From: Riemerella anatipestifer
GTDB lineage: Bacteria > Bacteroidota > Bacteroidia > Flavobacteriales > Weeksellaceae
Direction of reading: 5' to 3'
Assembly (NCBI RefSeq): GCF_035666175.1
Contig: NZ_CP142016.1
Coordinates: forward strand, 1,488,001-1,552,000
DNA length: 64,000 nt
Shown: piece after piece, positions 52,368 to 62,256 of the stretch
How the letters are laid out: the number at the start of each line of letters is the position of its first letter
Position numbering within the stretch: the stretch's first letter is position 1
Made by a program: the position numbers and the translations under genes
Notes under the pieces: model-generated
Seen by the model: the letters and a program-made list of their open reading frames with translations, nothing else
Database searches by the model: none
What the model was told of the DNA's origin: nothing

Positions 52368-53039
52368 ATGAAAATTAGTTTAGGGAAATTAAAAACCGTT
52401 ACGCTTGCTGCGTTAGCAGAGCGTTTGATTTTGGCATCTAAGAATGGAAACTATACCATTAGTATAAGCAACCACCCTTTGCTAAAGGCTCTGGAGGCGG
52501 AGTATGATTTGTACAAAGATTTGGTGGCAAAACAGTTGTATAGCGGCAAAGGGGCAGAGGTTGCCAAAGAGGATAAGGAGCGAGATAAGGTTTTTGTGGG
52601 TCTTAAGGCGTATCTAAAAGCCTATGCGGCTCTGGACTTATTGCCAAACCAAGAGAAGGCGGTGGCGCTGTATGAGGTTTTTAAGCGTAATGATTTGAAT
52701 TTGGATAAAAAGTCTTACGCAGACCAGTCTGTATTGCTTAACAAATTGCTCGCAGAACTAGATGCAGAACCCAATAAAACGGCTCTAAATGCTCTGAATT
52801 TAACCCCTGTATTTAATGATTTAAAAACGAAACAAGAAACATTTTCTAACCTGCTGTCAGAACAAACCGAAGCGAATGCAACATTAAGACTAACTAAATC
52901 TGCTAGTGCCTTGCGTGGGGATATAGAAAAATCAATACGGAACTATATCAATTTGGTGTCGGCAATGTAATCCCAAGCGGAGTGGGCAGCCCTTTATAAA
53001 GAACTGAATGAGATTATAAAATCGGCTAAAAACGCTTAG
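52368..53039 (+). pseudogene. DUF6261-like protein with a late in-frame stop
   Basis: Codes for a 200-aa helical protein (MKISLGKLKTVTLAALAERL onward) with the pattern I recall for DUF6261: a RDKVFVGLKAYLKAYAALD segment (about 65-83), then a second helical repeat ending SASALRGDIEKSIRNYINLVSAM. A TAA at 52968-52970 is followed in the same frame by SQAEWAALYKELNEIIKSA and a natural TAG at 53037-53039. That tail looks like the original C-terminus (22 residues). The truncated protein may still fold; I label it as a possible pseudogene. Function of the family is unknown. Confidence 0.6.
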
Positions 53040-53056
53040 GGAAGTTTTTTTATTCT

Positions 53057-53095
53057 AAAACCACCTTAGTCCTAACGAGGGGCTAAGGTGGTTTT
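53057..53095. terminator. Bidirectional terminator overlapping the ybeY stop
   Basis: 13-bp perfect arms AAAACCACCTTAG (53057-53069) and CTAAGGTGGTTTT (53083-53095). The last codons of ybeY lie in the loop and right arm. Separates the DUF6261-like gene (+) from ybeY (-). Confidence 0.85.
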
Positions 53096-53494
53096 GTTAA
53101 GGTAGAAATCTTCTTTTCCACGCATTGTTTTAATGTCTTCTTCCGTTTTGTCTTTGTATCCGCAGAGATGCAAAATACCGTGAGCTAATACTCTTAGAAA
53201 TTCTGACTGATGGTCTTTGGATAGGGTAGAGGCATTGTCTTTAACGCGTTCTAAGGACACAAAAATATCGCCCGATATGGTGTTTCCTCTAACATAGTCA
53301 AAGGTAATAATATCGGTATAATAATCGTGTTGTAAATGCTCTTGATTTATCTTGAGGAGGTATTCGTCATCACAGAATATGTAGTTTATCTTGCCTAGTT
53401 TTTTGTGTTCTGATAAGATGATTTGCTCTAGCCATTTGCTGATGTCAGTAGATATACTAATGGGCTCTATTTCTTCAAAAAAGAATTGTATCAT
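53072..53494 (-). CDS. ybeY: Endoribonuclease YbeY (rRNA maturation)
   Basis: A single-strand-specific metalloendoribonuclease needed for 16S rRNA 3' maturation and ribosome quality control. 140 aa is typical for Bacteroidetes. The zinc motif is HGILHLCGYKDKTEED (about 110-125): two His of the HGxLHLxGY signature are present, while the third ligand, His in E. coli (GYDH), is replaced by GYKDK, as I recall for other Bacteroidetes. The upstream DYYTDIITFDY block (about 56-66) is also conserved. It follows the patatin/OMP gene by 15 nt on the minus strand. Confidence 0.93.
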   Translation of the reverse strand: MIQFFFEEIEPISISTDISKWLEQIILSEHKKLGKINYIFCDDEYLLKINQEHLQHDYYTDIITFDYVRGNTISGDIFVSLERVKDNASTLSKDHQSEFLRVLAHGILHLCGYKDKTEEDIKTMRGKEDFYLNKTTLAPR

Positions 53495-53509
53495 TTTTAA
53501 TTAAGTTTT

Positions 53510-55669
53510 TTAAAACCAATGTCCTAATATGACATTTAACATTCCTTTGTTTTTGTTTAGTGGATTGCTGTAGTTTATTTTTATTTGTCCAAAAGGTGAT
53601 TTGTATCCTGCGGTAATGCCTAATCCTTTATGATTGATATTTAGCATCTCCTTCAGATTGATTTCATTGAAAAGGTTTGCCATACTGAAATGAGCGGTAA
53701 CGAAATAGCTTTTCTGTATCCTGAACTGAAAATTATTGGTTGCCGTTAATAGATTTGGGCTGCTCGTGTATCCGAAATAGTACCCTTGCATTTGTGCAAA
53801 ATTCCCTAGTTTTTGTTCAAAAATACCACCTATACGGTATTGATAGAAATGGGATAAATCATCGTAATTGGCAGTAAACCCTCCAAAAAGGCTTAGATTA
53901 TAGGTGAGCCAACTGCTGATAGAGAAATTCATTCTAAGGTCTACCTTGGTTTGTATGGGAGTTATTTCGGCATTTTTCTCATTAAATAATTCTAATATTT
54001 TAGCTTCGGCATCTAGAAAGAAACCTCTAGTAGGGAAATTTTTGTTGTCCTGTGTATCGCTTTTAATAAAGAAATAAGGGTTAATAAAGTTTTTTATTTC
54101 ACTGATGTTGGGATTATTCGTTTTAAAATAATCGTGGCTAAGCCCTCCACCTATGGCGTATCGATCTCTCCATATAGAATGGATAAAAACATCGTTTCTT
54201 AGCCAAGTCCAATCTTCCGTAATAGCACCTTGGTTGTTTTTGAGGTTTAATTTCATTCCTGATGAGGAAACTCCAAGCCCTGGTATATAGCCATTATCCA
54301 TAAAGTAGTTAAAGTAATATCTAGGGCTATCTCCCACTACTATATCTAAGGATACGGTGGAGTTGGGCAGTAGGAGTCTTCTGGCGGTGGCATTGATGAG
54401 GAGCCCTGTTTTAAACAATTCATCGTAATGTAACCCAAACTTAAGATAATACCTGCTTTGGTCTTCATCTACTGTAACTTGGAGGGTATTTTTCCCGTTA
54501 TTTTGAATGATATCATAGTTGATAAGATTATAGTTGTTGGTAGCGTATAGTTTGTCCACCATTTTATTGATACTTCCGTAAGTTTGTGGCGAAGGTGTTT
54601 TTAAGTTCATTTTACCTTGTAGGTATGAACGGCTAAATATTTTATTGTTATTCACTTCTAAACTATCTATTTTGTAGATGTTAGAGTAAATAGGGTTAGA
54701 TGTTACTCTTAGTTGGGTATGTTTTCGTTTAGGAAGTTTGGATAGTATATCAGTATATTTTTGAGCTTTTTCGTAGCCTATTTTTAGTATTTTTTCTTTG
54801 TCTCCGTAGCTAGTGGCATTCATACCATCTAGGTTTGGATGTATGTTGATGTCAATGTATTGGTATTGGTTTTTGGTTTCATTCTGTATGCCAAAATCTA
54901 TCACTTGGTTGAGGATACTAATGGCACTTTGTAAATCCTCTCTTTTAGCTAAACCTTGGCTTAAATCTACTCCTATAATAATATCCATTCCTTTCTCTTT
55001 GAGAGGTTGTGCAGGGTAGTTGATGGTCATAGCCCCATCTATATAAAGGCTATCACCTATCTTAACAGGGTCCATAAGCGAAGGATAGGCAGAACTCGCC
55101 ATAATAGCTTTAATTAAATCTCCTTTTTCAAAAATTTTCATCTTACCACTTTCAAGGTTTGTGGTAACGCACATAAATGGGATAGGAAGTTGAGCAAAGT
55201 CTTCTACATTAGAAACATTTTTAAATAAATCTTTAAGCATATAAATGTTCTTTTGTCCCGTAGAAATAGCTTTAGGGAGCACATTTATCTTGCCATTTTT
55301 TATAGGAATATTCAAGAGGTATTTGTCTGTGGTTTTGCTGAAAAAGGAAGTTTCCTTTCTGTTTTTTTCATTAGCGATGATGTCGTAAAAATCAGTATTG
55401 GTAATTATTTTCTCAATATCGTTTCCTGTGTATCCAGAAGCATATAGTCCACCCACAATAGCCCCCATACTCGTCCCCGAAATATAATCTACCTTTACAC
55501 CTAACGAGTCTAAAACTTTAAGAACACCCACGTGAGCAAAACCTTTAGCGCCGCCACCTGCCAAAACAAGACCTATTTTTGGTTTTTTGGGAATATTTAG
55601 ATTATCCTTTACTTGAGATTTGTAAGTGAAAAATGCTAATAGTAAACTCAGCCATAATACTTTTTTCAT
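53510..55669 (-). CDS. Patatin-like phospholipase with C-terminal outer-membrane barrel
   Basis: Counting from MKKVLWLSLLLAFFTYKSQ (signal peptide), about 719 aa; an upstream in-frame ATG at 55726 would place 19 odd residues before it. The patatin domain (about 35-250) shows the oxyanion loop GGGAKG, the nucleophile GTSMG and the catalytic Asp in DGAMTIN. It is followed by a POTRA-like segment (SLEVNNNKIFSRSYLQGK) and a BamA/Omp85-like barrel ending NPLNKNKGMLNVILGHWF. This PlpD-like (type Vd autotransporter) arrangement suggests a surface or secreted lipase (inference from architecture). The gene precedes ybeY. Confidence 0.9.
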   Translation of the reverse strand: MKKVLWLSLLLAFFTYKSQVKDNLNIPKKPKIGLVLAGGGAKGFAHVGVLKVLDSLGVKVDYISGTSMGAIVGGLYASGYTGNDIEKIITNTDFYDIIANEKNRKETSFFSKTTDKYLLNIPIKNGKINVLPKAISTGQKNIYMLKDLFKNVSNVEDFAQLPIPFMCVTTNLESGKMKIFEKGDLIKAIMASSAYPSLMDPVKIGDSLYIDGAMTINYPAQPLKEKGMDIIIGVDLSQGLAKREDLQSAISILNQVIDFGIQNETKNQYQYIDINIHPNLDGMNATSYGDKEKILKIGYEKAQKYTDILSKLPKRKHTQLRVTSNPIYSNIYKIDSLEVNNNKIFSRSYLQGKMNLKTPSPQTYGSINKMVDKLYATNNYNLINYDIIQNNGKNTLQVTVDEDQSRYYLKFGLHYDELFKTGLLINATARRLLLPNSTVSLDIVVGDSPRYYFNYFMDNGYIPGLGVSSSGMKLNLKNNQGAITEDWTWLRNDVFIHSIWRDRYAIGGGLSHDYFKTNNPNISEIKNFINPYFFIKSDTQDNKNFPTRGFFLDAEAKILELFNEKNAEITPIQTKVDLRMNFSISSWLTYNLSLFGGFTANYDDLSHFYQYRIGGIFEQKLGNFAQMQGYYFGYTSSPNLLTATNNFQFRIQKSYFVTAHFSMANLFNEINLKEMLNINHKGLGITAGYKSPFGQIKINYSNPLNKNKGMLNVILGHWF

Positions 55670-55780
55670 AAGCATAAGGTTATGTGTTAGATAATAAACC
55701 AATGAACAAATATAACAATATATCAACTAATAATTGAGGCAAAATAAAGTTTACCTGTTTTAAAATCGAATAATTAGAAT

Positions 55781-55788
55781 TAAATTTG
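55781..55788 (+). promoter_or_regulatory. -7 box abutting the GHMP kinase start
   Basis: TAAATTTG ends 5 nt before the ATG at 55793. If it is used, transcription would begin at or very near the start codon, giving a leaderless mRNA. A -33 TTG is not evident. Confidence 0.45.
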
Positions 55789-55792
55789 CCTT

Positions 55793-56695
55793 ATGGAACA
55801 TTATTTCTCATCAGGAAAACTACTCATCACTTCAGAGTATGTTGTTTTAGACGGTGCTAAAGCTTTGGCATTACCAACCAAAATGGGGCAAGATTTGTGG
55901 GTAGAAGAAAAAAAGGATAACAATGCTAAAATCTTTTGGGAAACCTATCATCAAAACCAGTTGTGGCTGTATATAGAGATAGATTATCGTAAGTGGGAGA
56001 TTATTTCTACTAACTTAAAACCTAATGCCGAATTTATCCTAAAAGTATTAAAGTATCTGCAATCTATTTCGCTGGAAAAGTTAAAAAAAGGAGTTTCCTA
56101 TCATATCAAAACTAATCTTCAGTTTCCTGCCAATTATGGTCTAGGGAGTAGCTCTACACTTATGGCTAACTTAGCAAAGTGGGCAAAAACAGATGCATTT
56201 CTTCTTAACGAAAATACATTGGGAGGTAGTGGCTACGATGTGGCTGTAGCATTAGAAGAACAATCTATATTGTACCAACTAAAGCCCTTTAGGGAAGTTG
56301 TGCCTGTACATTTTTTACCTAAATTCAAAGACGATTTACTCTTTATACATTTAAACCAAAAGCAAGACAGTAGAGAAGGTATTGCTTTATATAAGGCAAG
56401 GGAAAAATCTAAAAAGGATATAGCTTTTTTTTCAGAACTTACCGATGCAGTACTAAAATCAGATAGTTTAGAAGAATTTTCAAAACTGATGATGGCACAC
56501 GAGCAAAAACTTTCTGAATTTTTAGGGATACCTACAGCTAAAGAACTTTATTTTTCAGATTGTCCAGGGTTTATAAAAAGTTTAGGAGCTTGGGGTGGAG
56601 ATTTTATTATGGTTGAGAATTTTTCTGGAGCAAGGTCTTATTTTGAGGAACAAGGTTTCTCTAATATTTTTAAATTTTCGGATATAATTTTATGA
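55793..56695 (+). CDS. GHMP-family kinase (mevalonate-kinase-like, GYDIA type)
   Basis: A 300-aa kinase of the GHMP fold. Motif 1 is SSGKLLITSEYVVLDGAKAL (about 6-25). The ATP loop is FPANYGLGSSSTLMANLA (about 112-129), and GGSGYDVAVALEE (about 146-158) corresponds to the GYD(I/V)A motif that names a Bacteroidetes subgroup (recall). The C-terminal third has the GAWGGDFIMV glycine motif 3. By family position it could phosphorylate an intermediate of isoprenoid synthesis, but no other mevalonate-pathway gene is nearby, so the substrate is open. Confidence 0.85.
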   Translation: MEHYFSSGKLLITSEYVVLDGAKALALPTKMGQDLWVEEKKDNNAKIFWETYHQNQLWLYIEIDYRKWEIISTNLKPNAEFILKVLKYLQSISLEKLKKGVSYHIKTNLQFPANYGLGSSSTLMANLAKWAKTDAFLLNENTLGGSGYDVAVALEEQSILYQLKPFREVVPVHFLPKFKDDLLFIHLNQKQDSREGIALYKAREKSKKDIAFFSELTDAVLKSDSLEEFSKLMMAHEQKLSEFLGIPTAKELYFSDCPGFIKSLGAWGGDFIMVENFSGARSYFEEQGFSNIFKFSDIIL

Positions 56696-56774
56696 TAATC
56701 AGTATTTTATTTTTAAGTTGCGATTTCTGACTAATATCATTATCTTTAACGCACTATTCCTCTCGGAGAATAAG

Positions 56775-56782
56775 TAAATTTG
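56775..56782 (+). promoter_or_regulatory. -7 box of pckA
   Basis: TAAATTTG, 47 nt upstream of the pckA ATG. No exact TTG at the -33 position. Confidence 0.4.
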
Positions 56783-56829
56783 TATGCTTTAAAAATAAAA
56801 CCATAATTTATATATAATTAATATCACCT

Positions 56830-58434
56830 ATGAAAAATTTAAAGATTATCCAAGAGTTGCACAATTTGGGGATTACAGGTTACCATGAAGTCGTGTATAA
56901 TCCTAGTTATGAAGAGCTTTATAAAGCAGAGGTTTCTGATAAGAACAAAGGCTTTGAGAAAGGAGCTCAAACAGAATCAGGAGCGGTAGCTGTTAAAACA
57001 GGAATTTTTACAGGGAGATCCCCTAAGGATAGATACATCGTATTAGATGATATTACTAAAGATACAATACACTGGGATGGTAATGTTAACAGACCCACTT
57101 CTCCAGAAGTTTTTGCACATTGTAAAGATTTAGTTCTTAAGCAACTTTCTACATCTAAAAAACTTTATGTGGTAGATGTTTTCTGCGGAACTAACCCTGA
57201 TACTAGACTTAAAGTAAGATTTGTAATGGAGGTGGCTTGGCAAGCACACTTTGTTACCAATATGTTCATTAGACCATCTGTTCACGAGTTAGAAAACTTC
57301 GGAGAGCCTGATTTTGTTGTGATGAACGGTTCTAAAACTACTAACCCTGATTGGGAAAAACAAGGTCTAAACTCTGAAAACTTTGTGATGTTTAACCTTA
57401 CAGAAAAAATCCAAATTATAGGAGGTACTTGGTACGGTGGAGAGATGAAGAAAGGTATGTTCGCGATGATGAACTACTACCTACCACTTAAAGGTATGGC
57501 ATCTATGCACTGTTCTGCCAATGTAGGAGAGAAAGGAGATGTAGCGTTATTCTTTGGTCTTTCAGGAACAGGTAAAACAACGCTTTCTGCAGACCCGAAA
57601 AGATACCTAATAGGTGATGATGAGCACGGTTGGGATAACAACGGAGTATTCAACTACGAAGGTGGTTGCTATGCTAAAGTTATCGACCTTACAGAAGAAA
57701 AAGAGCCAGACATCTTTAGAGCTATTAAAAGAGATGCATTGCTAGAAAATGTTGTGGTAAATGAATACGGTGAGATAGATTACAAAGACGGTTCTATTAC
57801 AGAAAATACTAGAGTTTCTTATCCTATCTACCATATCAATAAGATAGTACTTCCTTCTAAGGCAGGACACGCTAGTAAGATTATATATCTATCTGCTGAT
57901 GCTTTTGGGGTATTGCCTCCAGTATCTATACTTTCAGAAGACCAAGCACAATATCACTTCTTATGTGGATACACTTCTAAGTTAGCAGGAACTGAGAGAG
58001 GTATCACAGAACCTACACCTTCGTTCTCACCAGCGTTTGGAGAAGCATTTCTTACTTTACACCCAACAATGTACTCTAAAACATTGATTAGCAAAATGAA
58101 AGAGCACGGTGCTAAGGCTTATTTAGTAAACACTGGGTGGAATGGTACAGGTAAGAGAATTTCATTAAAAGATACAAGAGCTATCATTGATGCTATTTTA
58201 GATGGTTCCATAGATAATGCACCTAAGAGCGTAGTTCCTGTAATGAATTTAGAAATTCCTACTTCGTTACCTAATGTTTCTGAAGGTATTCTAGATCCAA
58301 GGGATACTTACGCTACACCAGCAGAATGGGAAGAAAAAGCAAAATCTCTAGCAGCTAAGTATATTAAGAATTTTGAACAATATACAGATACCGAAGAAGG
58401 TAAGAGATTAGTAGCGGCAGGACCTCAGATATAA
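56830..58434 (+). CDS. pckA: Phosphoenolpyruvate carboxykinase (ATP)
   Basis: Converts oxaloacetate and ATP to phosphoenolpyruvate and CO2, the entry to gluconeogenesis. The 534-aa length is normal for the ATP form. Visible sites: [11 protein letters not shown] (about 60-70), the P-loop [11 protein letters not shown] (about 243-253), metal-binding [23 protein letters not shown] (about 261-283, written here in parts: IGDDEHGW and [10 protein letters not shown]), and the late [11 protein letters not shown] block (about 436-446). Complete. Strong terminator downstream; transcribed alone. Confidence 0.97.
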   Translation: MKNLKIIQELHNLGITGYHEVVYNPSYEELYKAEVSDKNKGFEKGAQTESGAVAVKTGIFTGRSPKDRYIVLDDITKDTIHWDGNVNRPTSPEVFAHCKDLVLKQLSTSKKLYVVDVFCGTNPDTRLKVRFVMEVAWQAHFVTNMFIRPSVHELENFGEPDFVVMNGSKTTNPDWEKQGLNSENFVMFNLTEKIQIIGGTWYGGEMKKGMFAMMNYYLPLKGMASMHCSANVGEKGDVALFFGLSGTGKTTLSADPKRYLIGDDEHGWDNNGVFNYEGGCYAKVIDLTEEKEPDIFRAIKRDALLENVVVNEYGEIDYKDGSITENTRVSYPIYHINKIVLPSKAGHASKIIYLSADAFGVLPPVSILSEDQAQYHFLCGYTSKLAGTERGITEPTPSFSPAFGEAFLTLHPTMYSKTLISKMKEHGAKAYLVNTGWNGTGKRISLKDTRAIIDAILDGSIDNAPKSVVPVMNLEIPTSLPNVSEGILDPRDTYATPAEWEEKAKSLAAKYIKNFEQYTDTEEGKRLVAAGPQI

Positions 58435-58457
58435 TTTACTGGAAATACTTTAAATAG

Positions 58458-58490
58458 AATAGAGTGCTAATTTAGCACTCTATTTTTTTT
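58458..58490 (+). terminator. Terminator after pckA
   Basis: 12-bp perfect stem AATAGAGTGCTA / TAGCACTCTATT, ATT loop, followed by an eight-T run. Confidence 0.92.
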
Positions 58491-58531
58491 ATCATAGGTA
58501 ATTATAATATGTTAAAGTTTGTTAATACACA

Positions 58532-58560
58532 TTGTAATAAGAAATCTCTAATTACCTTTG
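58532..58560 (+). promoter_or_regulatory. Flavobacterial promoter of the small exported protein
   Basis: TTG (58532-58534), an 18-nt spacer and TACCTTTG (58553-58560), ending 9 nt before the ATG at 58570. Both elements match. An in-frame TTG at 58558 overlaps the box and is not the start. Confidence 0.6.
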
Positions 58561-58569
58561 CCCACTGAA

Positions 58570-58836
58570 ATGAAAAAGTATTTAGCCCTTTTATTAGTAG
58601 TTTTGATTACTTTATTTTCCTCGTGGAAAATAGAGGCAAACTCTATGAAGCTACCTCTTAATAAAGAGATAGGTACAACATTGGCTAAATTTTCTAAAAA
58701 AAAGACATTCTTTGTTGAGAAAGATTCATCTAAGGATACAGCTAGTTTAATAGCTTCTTTAAATGAGATAGATGAAGACTTTAGTTTTATTATTTCTAGT
58801 ACTATTAAGGAAGTTACTTTCTGTAGTTCTCTTTAA
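58570..58836 (+). CDS. Small exported protein of unknown function
   Basis: An 88-aa protein starting MKKYLALLLVVLITLFSSW, a clear signal peptide, followed by a polar 65-residue stretch with KKTFFVEKDSSKDTASL and a C-terminal FIISSTIKEVTFCSSL. It has one late cysteine and no recognised domain. It has its own promoter. A separate 218-nt gap with a putative operator divides it from the efflux operon, so co-regulation is unclear. Confidence 0.55.
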   Translation: MKKYLALLLVVLITLFSSWKIEANSMKLPLNKEIGTTLAKFSKKKTFFVEKDSSKDTASLIASLNEIDEDFSFIISSTIKEVTFCSSL

Positions 58837-58993
58837 GGTAGCTAAAATACTGTACAGAGGCACTTCTGTTTTTTCCTATCTAAAGGTAAAACGCTATATT
58901 TTCATTCGTTCTATTAGAATTTGATTTGTTTTTTATTGTAAAAATTATCGTGTGTTTTCGTATTTATTGATATGCGGGATATACACTTTTTTC

Positions 58994-59012
58994 CATCAAA
59001 CCAAGTTTGATG
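58994..59012. promoter_or_regulatory. Operator-like inverted repeat upstream of the efflux operon
   Basis: CATCAAACCAAGTTTGATG: perfect 8-bp arms with a 3-nt centre, 43 nt upstream of the adaptor-protein start. Symmetry and size suit a dimeric repressor (for example TetR-type); no regulator gene is visible in the window. Confidence 0.45.
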
Positions 59013-59054
59013 ATAACCATACATAATTTTCTAATAACTTAACAAATTAACGAA

Positions 59055-60125
59055 ATGAATAAAATCACACTTTTATCAGTACTAATAGTTTTAAATCTAT
59101 CCTCTTGCAAATCAGAAGATAAAGATAAAAAAGAGGAAATGCCTGTTTATCCTACAACTCAACCTCTAAAAATGGATACTAATATATCCAAAGATTTTGT
59201 AGCTCAAATACAATCTCAAAAAAATATAGAAGTAAGAGCTCAAGAGAAAGGATTTTTGGATAAAATCTATGTAGACGAAGGTCAGTATGTTAAAGCAGGA
59301 CAAGTTCTGTTCAGAATAATGCCACAAGTCTATGAAGCTGAACTCATGAAAACAAGAGCTGAGGTAGAGCAGGCTAGAATAGAATATCAAAATGCAAGTA
59401 TTTTGGCAGGGAATAATATTGTTTCCAAAAATGAAAAAGCTTTGCTAGATGCGGCTAGTGCAGAAATGAGAATGGCTCAGTTACATTTGTCTTTTACCAC
59501 TATTAGAGCCCCGTTTTCTGGTATTATCAATAGAATTCCTCTCAAATTAGGAAGTCTTATAGAAGAAGGAGATTTGTTAACAAGTCTTTCAGATAATACC
59601 AATGTCTACGCCTATTTTAATGTCTCTGAACCAGAATATTTGAGCTATCAAACCAATGCTGATGAGAGAAGCAAGCAGCAGGTAACTCTAGTTATGGCAA
59701 ATGGTCAAGAGCACCCAGAGAAAGGTTTTATCCAAAATATAGAAGGAGAGTTTAATAATGAAACAGGTAACATAGCCTTCCGTGCCAAGTTTCCTAACTC
59801 GGATTTGCTTTTAAGAAACGGACAAACAGGAAAAGTAAGAATGGAGATTCCTGTGAAGAATGCACTTATTATCCCACAAAAGGCAACCTATGAAATTCAG
59901 GATCAGAAATATGTTTTTGTTGTAGATAAAAATGGTAAAGTAGAATCTAGAAATATTAAAGTTTCCTATTCTTTACCAGATATTTATGTGGTAAGTTCAG
60001 GGCTTTCTGCGGGTGACAAAATATTATTAGAAGGAGTACAAAAGGTAAGAGATAATGATGTTGTAAAAACTCAGTTTCAGAATCCTAAAGAGGTATTAAA
60101 AACTCTAAAACTTAATGCCAACTAA
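59055..60125 (+). CDS. RND efflux periplasmic adaptor (membrane fusion) lipoprotein
   Basis: A 356-aa HlyD/AcrA-type adaptor with lipobox LNLSSC (Cys18). It contains the lipoyl half-motifs GFLDKIYVDEGQYVKAGQVL (about 66-85) and IRAPFSGIINRIPLKLGSLI (about 152-171), a short helical hairpin between them, and a beta-barrel and membrane-proximal part ending VRDNDVVKTQF. It bridges the inner-membrane RND pump and the outer-membrane channel. First gene of adaptor, pump, channel; 11 nt upstream of the pump gene. The pump is broken, so this subunit has lost its natural partner. Confidence 0.92.
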   Translation: MNKITLLSVLIVLNLSSCKSEDKDKKEEMPVYPTTQPLKMDTNISKDFVAQIQSQKNIEVRAQEKGFLDKIYVDEGQYVKAGQVLFRIMPQVYEAELMKTRAEVEQARIEYQNASILAGNNIVSKNEKALLDAASAEMRMAQLHLSFTTIRAPFSGIINRIPLKLGSLIEEGDLLTSLSDNTNVYAYFNVSEPEYLSYQTNADERSKQQVTLVMANGQEHPEKGFIQNIEGEFNNETGNIAFRAKFPNSDLLLRNGQTGKVRMEIPVKNALIIPQKATYEIQDQKYVFVVDKNGKVESRNIKVSYSLPDIYVVSSGLSAGDKILLEGVQKVRDNDVVKTQFQNPKEVLKTLKLNAN

Positions 60126-60881
60126 AATATTAAGCTATGTTTAAAACATTCATAAAGAGACCTGTACTATCAATAGTAATTTCTCTTATTATAGTATTTT
60201 TGGGGGTATTATCTCTATTAAGTTTACCTATTACCCAATTTCTGTCTATCTCGCCACCTAAAGTAAATATTACGGCAGAGTATCCAGGTGCCAATAATGA
60301 ACTTTTGGTAAAATCAGTAGTAATTCCTTTAGAACAAGCTCTAAATGGGGTACAAGGTATGAAATACATTACCTCTGATGCAGGGAATGACGGGGTAGCC
60401 TCCATACAAGTAGTTTTTAATTTGGGTACAGACCCTAACTTAGCTGCTGTAAATGTGCAGAATAGAGTTTCTTCAGCCATTAACAAATTGCCTCCTTTGG
60501 TGGTACGAGAAGGTGTTAAAATTACGAGAGAAGAACCTAACATGCTGATGTATGTTAACCTCTATAGTGATGATCCTAAAGCCGATCAAAAGTTTTTATT
60601 CAACTATGCAGATATTAACATTCTACCAGAATTAAGAAGGGTTAATGGTGTTGGTTTTGCTGATATACTTGGGACAAGAGAGTATGCGATGCGTATTTGG
60701 TTAAAACCTGATAGGCTTACTGCATATAATATTTCTACTGATGAGGTGATGGAAGCGCTTAGTTCTCAAAGTTTAGAAGCTTCTCCAGGTAGAACGGGGG
60801 AAAGTTCTGGGAAGCGTTCACAAGCATTTGAGTATGTACTAAAGTATCCTGGGCGTTTTGATAATGAAAAAGACTATGGTA

Positions 60882-61861
60882 ACTCGTTGTGCATTTTAAA
60901 TAATACTGATTTTTAGATGATTTAATTTTCTTTGGAAGATAAATTTATTGATATATTGAATAACCGTTGCGGCGGTTATTTTACTGATTATCCTTGTTTT
61001 AAAGCCTTCAAAAGTTTTAGCATAGTTTCTTTTAATCATAAATTGGTCGCAAAGTTGAGAGAAAAATGTCTCAATTCGTTTTCGCTTTTTCTTGTACAAT
61101 GAAAATTGAGGAATATAATCTTTCTGATTACTTCTCATTGGTGTATCTAATTTAATATTAGCATAGTTAAATAAATCTATTTGAACTTTTGCTGATAAAT
61201 AGCCTCTATCTCCAATTAAAGTACAGTTTCGCATTTGCTCACCAATATCTTTTAAATAGTGGATGTCGTGAACGGATGCAGGGCTTATATCAAAATTCTT
61301 AATCACACCATTTAAAGAACATACTGCGTGTAGTTTATAGCCATAGAAATATAATTTCTGTGAAGCACAATAACCATATGTTGGTGAAGAATAGGATTGC
61401 TCTTTACAAATTTTTGAACGAGTAGAACGAGCGTTTTCACAAACTTTCATTGGCATGCTATCAACGATAAAAATATCTTCAAACTCATTGAACTCCATCG
61501 AAATACGCTGTCTAATTTGCTCTGTTTGTAGGGATAGTCTTCGTTTTCGCTTATTGTAAACACTTCTTTCAATTTTGTTTATCAGAGAGTTTGGCAATTT
61601 TCTAAATAACTGTAATTCGCTATCAATACTCAAGTATTCAGCAGTAATATTAAGACTTATGACTTCTAAATCGCTCATTTTAGGTGTTCTTCTCTGATAA
61701 CTAATCAGTTGATTTTCTGAAAAAAGTCCTAAAACTTCCAAAATTCTTTCATATATTTGCTCTAAGTTGTTCATTTATATCGTTTTATAGCAAAAACAAT
61801 ATACTGATTTTCAGTCTAATAAACAACTCTTGTTTTTTTCATTTCATAATGCACAACGGGT
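60882..61861 (-). mobile_element. IS982-family element copy F (980 bp), inverted
   Basis: Canonical form, opposite in orientation to copies B-E. The left flank (...TATGGTA) and right flank (TTTAGAA...) do not match, and the flanks belong to distant parts of one gene. Confidence 0.95.
60896..61774 (-). CDS. IS982-family transposase, copy F
   Basis: Intact 292-aa frame with the DDE residues; Leu at residue 4 is shared with copy D. Because it faces B-E, recombination with them would invert 10-28 kb. Confidence 0.95.
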   Translation of the reverse strand: MNNLEQIYERILEVLGLFSENQLISYQRRTPKMSDLEVISLNITAEYLSIDSELQLFRKLPNSLINKIERSVYNKRKRRLSLQTEQIRQRISMEFNEFEDIFIVDSMPMKVCENARSTRSKICKEQSYSSPTYGYCASQKLYFYGYKLHAVCSLNGVIKNFDISPASVHDIHYLKDIGEQMRNCTLIGDRGYLSAKVQIDLFNYANIKLDTPMRSNQKDYIPQFSLYKKKRKRIETFFSQLCDQFMIKRNYAKTFEGFKTRIISKITAATVIQYINKFIFQRKLNHLKISII

Positions 61862-62256
61862 TTTAGAAAATAATATCTATGCACAAGTTGCTCTAGTAAT
61901 GTTGATAGGTTTATTGGGTAAAAACGCGGTACTTATAGTAGAATATGCAGTGCAGAGAAAAAACGAAGGTGCTACAATATTCAAAGCGGCTATAGAAGGA
62001 GCTGTGATGCGTTTTCGTCCTATTTTAATGACATCTTTTGCATTTATTGCGGGGCTTATCCCTTTAGCTTTGGCAACAGGTCCAGGAGCAATAGGTAATA
62101 GAACGATAGGAACTGCAGCGGCAGGAGGTATGTTTATTGGGACAATATTTGGCGTAGTACTTATACCTGGCTTATATCTTATTTTTGGTAAAATAGCAGG
62201 AAAAAATGAGTTGGCAGAATATGAAGACCTTAATCCATTAACTGAAGAAATTGAAG

